From contig NW_011887298.1 of NCBI RefSeq assembly GCF_000151315.2, forward strand, positions 371,417 through 435,416: DNA of 64,000 nucleotides, read 5' to 3'. Below are positions 26,617-39,074 of the stretch, in pieces (the first letter of the stretch is position 1; each line of letters begins with the position of its first letter). The translations under genes and the position numbers were made by a program. The notes under the pieces are model-generated. The model searched no databases and was not told the DNA's origin. It worked only from the letters and a program-made list of their open reading frames with translations. Source of the stretch: Capsaspora owczarzaki ATCC 30864 (Eukaryota > Opisthokonta > Filasterea).

Positions 26617-29600
26617 TTACACATTCGAAGACGACTTGGGAGCAGGAGGGGCAGGCTTTACAGGAGGCAGCATTGGCTTGCCAGCAGGAAGAGAGGGCTT
26701 TTCCGGAGGAGTGGGCTTGCCAGCAGGAGGCGCAGGCTTGCCAGCAGGAGGCGCAGGCTTGCCAGGTGGGGGAGTTGGCTTGAGTGTTGAGCTAGGAGCA
26801 AGCGGGGCGGGTTTTGAGGGCGGGGTTGTGCTCTCGTTCAACAGTGAGTCGGACGAGCCCAACTGCTTGTAGCTAGACCCGAGCTTCGGAGGCAGCGTGG
26901 ACGGCTTGGCAGGGGGAGTGGGTTTGGGCGAGGGAGTGTCATTTTCGGTGTGGGAGAAGACCGGATTGGCAGTCTCGGAAACAGTCGGACGAGGAACCTT
27001 GGCGGGCTTGGGCGCCTTGGCAGGCGAGGACGAAGCCGCTTCCGCTGCCTTCGCGGCAGCTACAGACAAGGTGCCAGTGGGAATGGCGGTCGTGTCATTC
27101 GCGTCCATTCGAACGAGATAGTTGCCAGGGCACACACCATGCTTCTTGGTACGGTTGTTCTTGCCCAGCATCCAGCCATCATCCGATTGCGAAGTAACGT
27201 GAATAACGTCGCCAATGGCCAGTTCAAGCTCATCCGATTGATGGGGCTGGTACGCATACTGAGCACGGAACAGGGCGCCGACCTCAGGCTGCTCAACCGC
27301 GTTGTCAGCTGCACCGGCTGCGGCAGCATTGGACGCTGCGCTCCGGCGACCAAACGTCATTTGACCGAGGCGACCAGGCTTCTTGGCCGGAGCAGGGGCT
27401 GCCGCTGCTGATGCTGAAAGGAGAGGATTGGCAGTCACGGCCATGGTGGCCAGTGATTGATGCTTGTTGGCGCGAGCATTGGTGATCATGGCCGGTGTCT
27501 GCGTGTCCAAGGAGGCCGTAGACTTGTCACGAGTGAGCGGGTCGTTGGAATCGACACTGTTCCGACGAGCCATCTTCTTGACGTGGTTGTAGTTGGCATT
27601 GCGACGATGGCGACGCACCAACACAATGACAATGATCAAAACAACAAGCAAGCCGATGACCACGCCGACAATCACCGGAACGATGGATGAGCCGCCATCC
27701 GAGCCGCTGGCTGGTGCAGGAGAACCGCGATCCGACGTCGAGCTCAAGCCAGAGAAGTAGCGGTTGTACAGCTCGGCAACCTCTTCTGCAGAGAGCGCCG
27801 CATTCCACACGGACAGCTCGTCCATGGCGCCAGAGTAGCAGTTGGTCTCGGCATCAAAGCAAGCGATTTCCCAGTTGCCAGGCGCAATCGACGTGGTCGG
27901 AATGGTTGCGCCGGTGCGCGCGGCCACCTGTGTGCCGTTCAGGTAAACGGTCAGCGCGCCATCGGCGTTCAGCGTCACCGCAATGTGGCTCCACGACGTC
28001 GTCGGAATGCTGCTGGACAGAGTGGCGGCCAGAGTTGTCGATCCGACGTTGACAAACGGCGTCACACGGCCGCCGTTCGTGCGGAAGCTCACAAAGAAAT
28101 TGGTGGTGCCGGCATTGGGTGCACGGATGAACGCGGTGCCCGAGGCCATGGCAGAGGGCTGAATGAAGGCAGACAGGGTCACCTCGTACAGGCGCGGCCC
28201 GGATGTCAAGGCCATGCTGGCGCTACCACCAAATTCGGCTGCATTTCCACGAATCGCAGGGACAGTCGTGGACGTGTCGCGACGAGTCAAAGCGGACGAC
28301 CAGGAGAAAACGTTGCCCTGAGAGTCGGTAAACGAGGGACCAGAGCCATCAAAGGAAAAGAGCGCAACCATATACTTGGTCGGCAGCGCGCACACAAACG
28401 AATTGCACGAGCGATACTCCGACGTCGAAGTCAAGCCAAGAGCAGCGCAAGTCTGGCCGCTGCCGACCGCCGCGCTGCAGGTGCGAGTGCGGAACTGAGC
28501 TCCGGTGCCACAGTTGCGCGAGCATGTGCTCCACGACGACCAAGCAGAGCACGAACAGTCGCGGTTGGCCGGGGTGGGGCAAGAACCACTGTTGCATGTG
28601 ACTTGACGGGTTGTCTTCAGGCCCATGGCAGCACAGGTCAGGCCGCCAGCCGAGGCTTCGGTACAGGTGCGAGTGTAGGTCTGCTTGCCGCCACCGCACG
28701 TGGCAGAGCAAGCGGTCGGTCCAGTCCACGCGCCACACGAGCAATCAACTGGACAAGCCTGAGTGTTGCACGCCTGTTGACGAACCGTGCTGGTCAGGCC
28801 GAGCTGGGCGCACGTGCGACCTCCATCCCGAGCTTCCGTGCAGGTGCGGTAGCTCTTTTGAACGCCAGAGCCGCAGGACACCGAGCAAGGGGCAAACACA
28901 GACCAAGCAGTGCAGGAGCAATCGATGGCGGGTGGGCAAACGTGCGTGTTGCAATTTCGCGACGAGGCGGGCTTTGTGCCGCTGCAAAGCGAGTCGGCAA
29001 CAACAGTGTTGCCGCTGGCAGTATTGACGCACTGCACGGTTTGGGTCTGAGTACCGGTTCCGCAAGAGGCAGAGCAAGCACCAAAGCCAGACTGCTGCCA
29101 CGAGTAGCTGGGGCAAGCGCCAGTGTTGCAGGATTGAGAGGTCGCCGGCTTTGTGCCGGTGCACAAGCTATCGGCCACGACTGCATTTCCAGCAGCAGTG
29201 TTCACGCACTGCACGGTTTGAGATTGCGTTCCTCCGCCGCAGGGTTGCGTGCAGCCACCAAATCCAGACTGCTGCCACGAGTACGAGGGGCACACGCCGT
29301 TATTACAAGCCTGAGAAGTGCTGGGCTTGGTGCCAGTGCAGAGGGAATCTGACACGACAGCGTTGGCGGCAGCAGTGTTGACGCATTGAACGGTTTGGGT
29401 CTGTGTGCCGGCTCCGCAAGATGGTGAGCAGGCTCCAAAACCAGACTGCTGCCAAGCATACGTTGGGCAAGCTCCATTGTTGCATGACTGCGAGCTAGCG
29501 GGTTGGGTTCCAGAGCAATACGTGTCTGCAACCGTCGCTCCATTGCCGCCGTTTGTGCGACACTCGACCGTGCGCGTTTGGGTGCCAGTGCCGCTGCAAG

Positions 29601-32600
29601 TCACAGAGCAAACACCGAACGTGCCTGCATACCAGCCGCAAACAGTCGAGGAGCACGATTGAGAAGCGCTTGGCTTGGTGCCAGTGCAGAGAGAATCAGA
29701 CACGATCGCGTCGCCAGCGGCAGTGTTGACGCATTGGACGGTCTGAGTCTGCGTGCCAGAGCCGCAGGGCACCGAGCAAGCGCCAAATCCAGATTGTTTC
29801 CAAGCGTAGACGGGGCAGGCGCCATTGTTGCAAGACTGTGAAGTAGCAGGCTGAGTGCCAGTGCAATACGTGGACGAAGCGGCAACGCCGTTGCCAGCGT
29901 TCGTTCGGCATTCGACAGTGCGGGTTTGGGTGCCAGCGCCACAAGAAGGAGAGCATGCACCGAACGAACCAGTAAACCAGCCACACGCAGTCGACGAGCA
30001 GGATTGAGAGGTACTTGGCTTGGTGCCAGTGCACAGGGAATCGGCAACAACAGCGTTGCTAGCAGCGGTGTTGACGCATTGAACAGTTTGAGTTTGCGTT
30101 CCCGAGCCGCAGGGCACAGAGCAAGCGCCGAATCCAGATTGTTGCCAAACGTAGCTACCGCATGCACCGTTGTTGCAAGATTGCGAAGCGGCTGGCTGGG
30201 TATCAGTGCAGTACGTGGACGAAGCGGCAACGCCGTTGCCAGCGTTCGTTCGGCATTCGACAGTGCGGGTTTGGGTGCCAGCGCCACAAGAAGGAGAGCA
30301 TGCACCGAACGAACCAGTAAACCAGCCACACGCAGTCGACGAGCAGGATTGAGATGTGCTCGGCTTGGTGCCGGTGCAGAGGGAATCGGCCACAACAGCG
30401 TTGCTAGCAGCGGTGTTGACGCACTGAACGGTTTGAGTTTGTGTTCCAGAGCCGCAGGGCACAGAGCACGCGCCAAATCCAGATTGCTGCCAAGAGTAGA
30501 CAGGGCAGGCGCCGTTGTTGCAAGACTGTGAGGTAGCCGGTTGAGTGCCAGTGCAATAAGTCGATGAGGCAGCCACACCGTTGCCTGCATTGGTTCGGCA
30601 CTCGACAGTGCGAGTTTGGGTGCCAGCGCCGCAAGACGGAGAGCATGCGCCAAACGAACCAGTAAACCAACCGCACGCAGTCGACGAGCAGGATTGTGAC
30701 GTGCTTGGCTTGGTGCCAGTGCAGAGAGAATCGGCAACAACAGCGTTGCTAGCAGCGGTGTTGACGCATTGAACGGTCTGGGTTTGCGTGCCAGAGCCGC
30801 AGGGCACAGAGCAAGCGCCGAATCCAGACTGTTGCCAAGCGTAGGCAGGGCAGGCGCCATTGTTGCAAGATTGTGAAGTAGCAGGTTGAGTGCCAGTGCA
30901 GTACGTGGACGAAGCGGCAACGCCGTTGCCTGCATTGGTTCGGCACTCGACAGTGCGGGTTTGGGTGCCAGCGCCACAAGAAGGAGAGCATGTGCCAAAC
31001 GAGCCAGTGTACCAACCGCACGCAGTCGACGAGCATGATTGAGATGTGCTTGGCTTGGTGCCAGTGCAGAAGGAGTCAGCCACAACGGCGTTGCCGGAAG
31101 CAGTATTGACGCACTGAACAGTTTGAGTCTGCGTGCCAGAGCCGCAAGGCACAGAGCAAGCGCCGAATCCAGACTGTTGCCAAGCATACGAGCCACATGC
31201 ACCGTTGTTGCAGGACTGTGAGGTGGCTGGCTTTGTACCGGTGCAGAGCGAATCGGAAACGGTTGTGCTCGCACTGTTGACGCACGTGACGGTGCGGGTC
31301 TGGGTGCCGGCGCCGCACGACGGGGAACAAGCAGACCAAGAGCCAGAGCTCCAGGTGTAGACGGTAGGCTGTGTGGTGGCGACGCAGGTTGCCTTGCCTC
31401 CCGAGACGACGCATGTGCTGTACGGGGAGCGATTGCAAATGGTGCCAGCGGCAAAGTAGGCATAATTGAGAGATGCACAGCCAGACCCAGAGTACGAGCA
31501 AAACTCTTCGCAGAGGTTGGACGGGTTGGAGCCGCAGTGGGCCGTGTTGCTGTACTTTTCGCAGCCAGAGGTCAGACACTGACCATTCGAGCAATAGCCG
31601 GTGCCGGCACCAGCATCCGTAGCGCAGCCGGTTGCGGGAAGCGCATATTTGCACGTTGAAAGGCAGCATTGGCCTCCAGAGCACTCGGCTCCGGCGACCA
31701 GCTGGCAGTTGTTGCAGCATGCTGAGGTGTCGTCGCACGTCTCTCCGGGTTCAATCACGCCATTGCCACATCCGGCCACGGCGGGACGACACGAAACCGT
31801 TCCACTGTAGTTTTGGCATGTACTCAGCGGAGAATGGGAGCACACCGTTCCAATCGGCAAGCTGGCGACAGTGATGACTGTATCAAGCATGGACTGGGCA
31901 CTGGCGCAAGAGCTTGAGCCAACAAACTGGCAGTTGAGCGCACATGGATTGGATGCCGTCACGGGTGCAGTGGGGCAGATTTGAACGTTGCTGTAGCCGG
32001 CGCAGCCGCCAGCAACGCTGATGCAGTGGCCGTTGGCGCACTGACCATACCCATTCAGGCAAAGGGTCGAGGTCGATACAAACTTGCACGACGAGCAGCA
32101 CGCGCCGAGCGAGCACTCGTAGCTCGGATCGGAGAACTTGCAATTGCTGCAACAGGTGGTCGTGTCATCGCAGTCCTCGCCTGGCTCGACGAGGCCATTG
32201 CCGCAAATCGGTCCCATAACGCTCCAGCAGGTGGGCACGAGGTACGTCGTTGCACCCGATGGATAGTTGGCGCCCATAGAATTGCTGATTCCAGTGCAGA
32301 CTTGCGCCTTGTTCAGAGGAGAATAGAACTGGTATTCACCCAAGTACTTGCCATCAGTATAGTCCATCAGACCGCCATAGCCAAAGGTATGCTGCGCACC
32401 GAAATTGTGACCCATCTCATGCGCAACAGTGATCCAGACCGAGGACGACCAGGACGAGACGCCAGCATATCGACGATCGCAGAGGACACCCACTGACGCC
32501 AACCCCACCGTTCCCGCTGGCGGGAAGCAGTTGGTCAGCAAATGATAAATGCCATTCGTTTGGGTGGCAGGCTTCGCCTTGCGCCAGGTGGCGAACGAAG

Positions 32601-34643
32601 TCAGCACCGGGCCTGTGCCGTCAATGTCCACCAAGCACGTGCGCTGGCCCGGGGTCGAAGGGATTTGATTCCACGTGTCCGAGTCCAACGCTGTGCGAAT
32701 GTCGATGGTGGAGGTGCGGATATAAACGTTCACCTGAGTGTTGTACAGGACGTTGGCCGGGGTCATGATCTCAATCACGCTCAGCTGCACATTTGCCGTG
32801 CTGGAGCCCAGCCAGCGGTAGTAGCCCGTGTCGACTGCAAACGCTGCACTGATGGCGTACATGTTGGTATCTCCACCAGGGAAGCAGCTCGTCCACTTGG
32901 AAACAGTGCGTCGCGCATCAGCATCATCGTTGTTGTTGTTGTTGTTGTTGTTCAGGGGCAGGACGATGGACTTTGGCGTTTTTTGAGAAGTGGGCAACCA
33001 CGCACGGCGGACATCCTCGTGATTGACAACGCCGCTCAGCAAGTCAAAGACAGAGTCAGCGCCGTGGAACAAGACGAGGCCCGTGGCAGCAGTGGCGGCT
33101 TGCAGGTTGCGTCGATGCTGGTGTTCGGCAACCTTGTCGAGGTGGCGAGCCGCCGGCTCAATGGTGTAGTGGCCTGCTGGATCGAAGACAACCATGTGAA
33201 ACATGCCCTCTTCGTCGTGCAAAACAACCGAGACCGGGAAGCCTGCAGTGGTCTCGCCTCGGAAGGCGCGCAGCACAGGGACGTGCTCCTCAACGTGCGT
33301 GGTGCCGTTGACAACCACGGACGTAAAGATGCGCGCGTCCTCGGTGAAAAACTCGCGGAAGAGCTGCACACTTGCAGTCTCAGCCGAGCCGTCGGCCGCG
33401 ACGAAGGACACCTCAATGTGATCGGGGAAGGGGTCATGCGGTTGCAGGCGTTCCAGCGATTCCGCCAAATCCAGGCTGGCAGATCGTCGCGCACGGCGTT
33501 CCATCTGCGTGGGCGCGACAACAAAGTCCCAGACGGCACGGCGAGCAAACACAGTCGGCTTGTCGGCGGGGATGCTGACCGTCGCCGATGTGACGGGGTA
33601 GAGCTTGTAAATGTCGGACGTGGAAAAGTATTCTGAATATGGCAGAACAACAAGTTTGTGCGCGCGTGAGGGTGCTAGTGCGGAAGAAATCGAGAGAAGA
33701 GCAGGAGCTACGACAGAGAAGAACGAGTGCTTTGCAATCGGAACATCAAGAACAGCACCCGGGGTGGTGGTGGTAGAGGTGGGGGAGGGGGATGGAGAGC
33801 TGTGCCGACAGGCGATTGTGGATTGGTCGAAGAATCACGAAATAGCTGAGTTTCTTGTTTGCTGATCTCTTCGTTCCAACCGCGTTTCGCGTCTGCGCCT
33901 GGTCACAAGAACTACCGTTGAAGCACGGCAAGTCCAACAGCCGGAACACCGGAGCGCTCCACCTCGGCTTCTGATCACGGCACGCATGGCTCGGTTCGAT
34001 GGGGATGGCTCATGACTTTTCTCGCTTTTGGCAAGTTGTGAAAATCTGTGACATTCGTCGTTTTCGACTGCATTGTTCGTTCATGCCATGCGATGTCGAC
34101 CCAATCAAAATCCAGTGTTCGTCCACACCCTCATCTATCGATTAGATCATTGCGACTGCGCACATCTCGAGTTGTGGCGGGGGCAACGGGCAACGGGGTT
34201 TGCTCTCTCTCCTCTCTTTTTTTTTTTTATTTTTGTATTTTTATTTTTTTATTTTATTTTCTTGCTTTTGGCTAGTTTTCCATTGTTGGCAAGACTCAAA
34301 ATAATAATTAATAAAGTAAAATCAACGAAACCACTTTTTTCCCACCGCTGTGCGATCTCGTGTTGGAGCGCTGTGCTGCACTTGAGCCCTCCCCACCACC
34401 CACCACCCCACCACTCTCTCATAAATACAAAGAGCAAGGCCAGAGCGCAGCAGCATTGAAACCAACGCCTTCTGTTTTTGAGCGCGGGAGAGGGAAACAA
34501 GGAGAGCAGCTAGATTTCGCAGGCGTACCATTTTCCGTTGCAACAGCGACAGTCGCCAGGATTGGCAGGAGCAGCAGCAGCAGCGACGGCGACGGCGGCA
34601 GGCTGGTCGCCGGGCGACGACGCAACGGCAAGAGTGCCGTCAT
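26617..34643 (-). CDS. Transmembrane ADAM-like metalloprotease with 17 TSP1 repeats, LamG and SH3 (copy 1)
   Basis: Exon 1 (34529-34643) encodes a signal peptide; an 896-nt intron precedes exon 2 (26617-33632); 2376 residues. Order: signal peptide (LLLLLLPILATVAVA), prodomain (~40-270), reprolysin-type catalytic domain with HEMGHNFGAQH (~442-452, full HExxHxxGxxH zinc site) and Met-turn GGLMDY, two disintegrin/Cys-rich modules each opening CGNGxxEPGExCDD (~512-757), 17 thrombospondin type-1 repeats (~800-1786), a laminin-G/concanavalin-like domain (~1793-1998), one membrane helix (IVPVIVGVVIGLLVVLIIV, ~2020), an SH3 domain (~2160-2222, with AQYAYQ, DDGWMLG and GVCPGNYL), and a Pro-rich tail of PPAGKPAPP units. 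It is likely a surface protease binding matrix and coupling to cytoplasmic adaptors. Exon 1 was assigned by its signal peptide, phase 1 fit, and the same design in copy 2. Confidence 0.92.
28642..30367 (-). repeat. Inverted-repeat arm A: part of copy 1 matching copy 2 base for base
   Basis: The reverse complement of this arm corresponds to 62275-64000, position for position (coordinates sum to 92642), without indels. About a dozen 60-base stretches compared across the arm showed no mismatch. Just outside it (about 30367-30500) scattered differences appear, and further out they rise to roughly 10 in 60. The arm continues beyond what the window shows of copy 2. Confidence 0.92.
29815..31197 (-). 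repeat. Four tandem 345-bp TSP1 dimers (copy 1)
   Basis: TSP1 repeats 2-9 alternate between a 59-residue type (xYxWQQSGFGACSVPCG...CSSTAC) and a 56-residue type (GWxTGSFGxCSPSCGAG...CNNGAC). The pair, 115 residues or 345 bp, is repeated four times with very high nucleotide identity. This is a higher-order tandem repeat inside one exon, made by recent unequal exchange. Confidence 0.93.
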
Positions 34644-35339
34644 TGTTGGTTGTTGCTGAATTGTACTCAGCAGGAAAAGCGGGCAGAGAACGATGAAGGC
34701 GAAAAGAAAGTCGGATTTGCGAAAAAAAAAATTGACAAAATAAAAAAATACCGCAGAAAAAAAAAAAAAAAAAAAGAATCGGAAAAGACTGAACCGCAAG
34801 CAATGGGAAAAAAAGCGATAGATCACAATGTGATAAATAGCACTTTCATGAGAAAATGAAGAGTCAGATAAAGCCGAAAAAAACAAAAAAAAAAACAAAA
34901 ACCAAAAACAACAAGGACCTTCGCGGACGAATAAAATGTGTGAAAACGGAGTTCGTGTCGGTTCTTTGCTTTGCATGCGCCGCAGCCGCAGCCCACACAC
35001 ACACAAACATGAAAAAAGCAGCAGCAGCAGCAGAAGGGATGACAGGTGGTGGGAGCGCTGTCATTGTGGTCGTGTTTGCGTTGTTGCCTTATTCGACCAG
35101 CGGGAAGTTTGTCGTCGTTTCGTGACGAATATTGGTAAAAGCAGCAGCGCTCAACAAAGGAAATTCCACAAACTACAAAACAGCAGAAATTTGCCCGTGA
35201 TTTCTGTGAAAGAGAGGGTCAACAAGACGAACGTGAAGACGTGAAGACGGACGTGAGAAGGAAAGAAAAACGAAGAAAAAAAAAAAGTTCAGTCATTTTG
35301 CTTTTTTTTTTTTTTTCTCTTTTCTCTTTGAGTAGGACA
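34644..35339. promoter_or_regulatory. Divergent intergenic region, ADAM-TSP1 copy 1 / Yme2
   Basis: This 696-nt gap lies between the signal-peptide exon of the protease (minus) and the Yme2 start (plus). It contains several A runs (34751-34775, 34877-34900, 35275-35287) and a T run of 15 nt shortly before the Yme2 ATG (35302-35316). It should hold both promoters; no specific box is recognised. Confidence 0.45.
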
Positions 35340-38300
35340 ATGGCTTGGTCTTCGCTTTTGGCGCGCTGGCGAGGACTGACGCTGCAGCACCCGCGGCTGA
35401 TCGACGGACTGCTCGCGCACAAACCACTGCCTGCTGCATCCAAGATCACTGCATCTCCTGCCCTGACTGCTGCGCTGTGGTTGGGGACGAGTGCTGCCCG
35501 GTCGTTGTCATCAGTCTGCACGTCGGCCTCTTCACTGTCCTCGTCGCAGTCCGCCCAGGCACCCTCGCACGCGCGTTCTACCCCGCCGGCCAGGGCGTTC
35601 CATCTCGATCGCGTTGGTGCAACCTTCCATGGCATCTGCGGCACAGGACTAGGCGCAACTCGCCTCGCCAGACTCGTTGCCGCGCCCGCTCGCCAAGACA
35701 CGCTCACCTCCGCCGCCGTTCGCGCGTCCCACTCGCTGGAGAAGCGGGGACTCGGCGAGCTGTACAAGCACGAGCCCTCCTCGTCTGGCCGATCGTCGAC
35801 AACCGCCACCCTGTACATCCCCGACACCCTCCCTGAGGGCAGGCACTACGGCACGCTCTGGGTGGACAACGTCTTCCCTCTGAAAATCCACAGCTTGGAC
35901 CTGCGGTCGAAGCTGGTCAACTCGGACAAGGACGAGCTCACAAAGCTCTTCACTGAAAAGTTTCTGGCACCCTCCATTGCGTCCAAGGTCAACATTCTGG
36001 ACGTGACGCCGCGCCTGAAGGACGGCGGCATGTTTGTGCACTACACTGTGACGGACGATGTGTCCTCCGAAGACGTGGCTCTGGCTTGCCATCTGCACTC
36101 CAAGGAGAACGGGGTCCGGGCGTGGTTTAACCAGCAGCGTGTTCGCATTTACGACGTTGAGGTAGAGTGATGAGCTCTCTCCGATTTGTTTGCGTGCCGT
36201 CTCGTTGCTCGCCCAAAAATCAGATCGCTGACATTGGGTTGCTCCACATTGCACAGGGTATTCCTTTCAACGAGGACATTCTTTCCAAGTACCCAACCAC
36301 CAAGATTCGCGTTGAATGGCAGGGTCCTGATCCATCGCTGGTACGTTTGGTTTCGAGTCGTGCTCGATGATTGTTCATGTCAGGTGTCTCAAACAGGCTT
36401 TTGTTTGTTTTCCCTGGGCCTGTTGACATGCAGGAGCTCTTTTACGAAGAGTTCCGACCCTACGGACAGATTTACGACATCACCATCAACCCCGTCCAAC
36501 CCAACACAGTTCGATCGGCGATTGTGCAATACGTGCGCATTCGTTCCGCCACCAGCGCACGCAACTGTCTTCACGGCAAGAAAATGGGCAGTGTTTCTCT
36601 GACTATTCGCTACGAACTCACGAACGTAAGTGACAAGCATCACCACTGACCATCATCGTGACTCCTGCTCTTCCTCGCATCTCCTGCTGGTTGATTGATT
36701 GATTTTTATTTTATTCTATTTTTTTTCATTTTGATCGATATTTTCGTTTCCCTTGTAGCAAACCAACTTCATCCTGCAATGGATTACCAGCCACCCCCGC
36801 ATCACTGTGCCCATTCTGCTCGCAGTACTCGGTGCCTTGACATACGCCATCTTTGATCCGCTTCGCGTCTTCTTCATCACCAACCAAATCACCCATCGCT
36901 TTTCGCTGGACCAGTACAGCAGCTACCAGTGGCTCCAGCGCGAAACGCTTGCCCGCCTCAAATTCTTGAACGTGTCGGACGACGACGACGAGAAGCACGA
37001 TCCGCTGGTCTGGAGCGAGCGCCGACACGACGAGCACCGGCTGAGCAACTGGCTCAAGGAGCATCCAGACACGTTCTTGTTCTTGAACGGACCCAAGGGC
37101 TCGGGCAAGTCTGCTCTGCTCAAGACCGCCATCCGAGACCGCAAGTACAAGATTGTCATTCATTGCGACCGCCTCGCTGGCCAGAGCGAAAACGAAGTTC
37201 TCTCTCGCCTCGCCTCCAGCACTGGTTTCTTCCCGTCCTTCACATGGTTGCTCCAAGCATTCAATCTTGCCGATTCTTTGATGGCTGCCGCCACCGGTCA
37301 GCGACTTCAATCTGGTATGTCAAGTGTTGATTCGGTGCTGTTTCGTTTTATTGTTTCGTTTTGTTTTTTTCGTTTTTTTGGTGCCACGCACCTCATTTAC
37401 ATCGTCCTTGTTACTCACTCTTACGCAACCCCTTGCCTCCTTTCAGGTACATCCAATACAACCGAAACACAGCTCAAAAAGATCCTCGAGTGCACCGCAA
37501 TCGCCTTGAGCAACATCACGTCGGCTCAGCGGGAGGCTGCAGCTCAACGTGCAAAGAACGGCAAGACTGGAACTGCGGCGCTTCCTTCGACCCCTACACC
37601 TGCTCCTGGGTTGCCGGTTCCTCCGCCTGTCGCTGAAAAGCAGCCTGCCAATCCCTCCCTGCTCCCGTCACCAGAATTGGCACCAACGCTTGGTCTTCAC
37701 CCTGTCAACCAGCCGCACTTGCCGACGGTCGTGGTTCACGACGACGAGGGCCGCTTGCTTGACAGTGAAGCCATCGAGTACCCCGTGGTGGTGATTGATG
37801 GATTCTACGACAAGGACAAGGACAAGAACCAGCTGCTCTACGACCGTCTGGCCGAGTGGGCAGCGCTGTTGGTGGAGACCCATATTGCCCACGTTGTCTT
37901 TGTCAGCAACAACACGAGCGCCGTGAAACCACTGGCGAAGGCCCTGCCCAACAAGGCATTCGAGACCATCTCCCTGTCTGATGCCTCGTCCGATGCGGCG
38001 GTCTCGTATGTGAAGCGAGGGCTTGACCACGTGCCCCACGTTGTTGCCGAGGACATTCCCACTTCCGTCGCCTATCTCGGTGGTCGGCTGACTGACCTGC
38101 AGCTGCTCGTCCAGAAGGTGAAGGCTGGCATGACTGCCCGCGAGGCAGTGAGCGACATTGTTCAACGTGCAATTGTCGAAGTCCGCAAGTATGGTCTTGC
38201 CGAAGAGATTTCAGACGCCAACCCCAGCATGGTCTGGTCGCGCGTGCAGCTCTGGTACGTCATCCAGCTGTTGGCTCAGTCTGAAGACGTGAGCTTTGAT

Positions 38301-38836
38301 GAGATCAAGTATTCGCCGTACTTTAAGGGCGACGACAAGGCGCTGTTTGCACTCGAGCGGGCCGAACTGATCAACGTTGTTCATGGCAATGGTATGCACA
38401 CAAGTAGAGTACTTTTTGTTGTTGTTGTTGTTGTTGTTGTACTGAGTTTTTGTGTTTGGTTTGTTTTTCCAATCTGGCAGGCCGCCCGCTTTTGATTCGC
38501 GCGGGTAAACCCGTCTACCGCGCGGCCTTCCGGGAAATGATCTACGACACCAAGTTCAGCGCTGGAATGGACCTCACGGTTGCCAAGACGCTCCTCGAAG
38601 AGGAAGACAAGCGGATTCTCGGGTTGGAGAACGAGCTCAAAGACATTGCCTTGATCTACCAGGGCAACGTGTCGCTATCGCGCACGCTGCAAGACCGCCA
38701 AGAGCACCTTTTGGAGCGGCTGCACGAGAGCCAAGCCAAGGCCGCCAAGTACTATGCCCAGCTGAACGCGGCGAAAGCAACCCTCAAGCCGAGCCCGGTT
38801 TCTGCCAACGGGTCGAGCTCTTCGAGCTATCAATGA
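35340..38836 (+). CDS. YME2: Yme2/RNA12 mitochondrial inner-membrane protein
   Basis: Six exons, 35340-36161, 36257-36340, 36434-36625, 36759-37314, 37447-38391 and 38481-38836, give 984 residues. In yeast, Yme2 is an integral inner-membrane protein affecting mtDNA escape and nucleoid structure. Visible parts: a long Arg/Ser/Ala-rich N-terminus compatible with a mitochondrial targeting sequence; the Yme2 signature LWVDNVFPLKIHSLDLR; an RRM-like fold over exons 2-3 (ELFYEEFRPYGQIYDITINP); a membrane helix in exon 4 (ITVPILLAVLGALTYAIF); a P-loop GPKGSGKSALL (~476-486); and a C-terminal coiled coil. A Pro-rich insert (~37590-37720) is unusual. The intron before exon 6 is rich in TTG repeats. 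The protein is best known from fungi and is not known to me from animals. Confidence 0.92.
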
Positions 38837-39074
38837 CGCGACGCGTGTTTTTGTTGCTGTTTGCATGTTTTTGTTCTTCATGCTCAGACTAACAGCGAAA
38901 CTGAATCGGACGAAAATCCAAAATCCATCGCAATGTTTTTGCTTCTTCTTTCGTTTTGCAAAATCTCTGCTTGGTTTCCTCTCATTGCTCCATTTTGTGT
39001 TCCATTACATACATTCATTTAGCTGTATGCGTGACTGATTCTCAGCCATTCAGTCTTGCTTTTTTTGTTGTTCA

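Noticed and set aside
27985-29352. A 455-codon plus-strand open frame
   Set aside because: It lies antisense to the TSP1/LamG exon of the protease; its Ala/Arg-rich content is a by-product of GC-rich codons, with no domain or splice support.
29601-31478. A 625-codon minus-strand frame and its twin at 61557-63041
   Set aside because: Both are out-of-frame readings of the TSP1 arrays. The true frame has conserved Cys/Trp spacing and runs through the whole exon.
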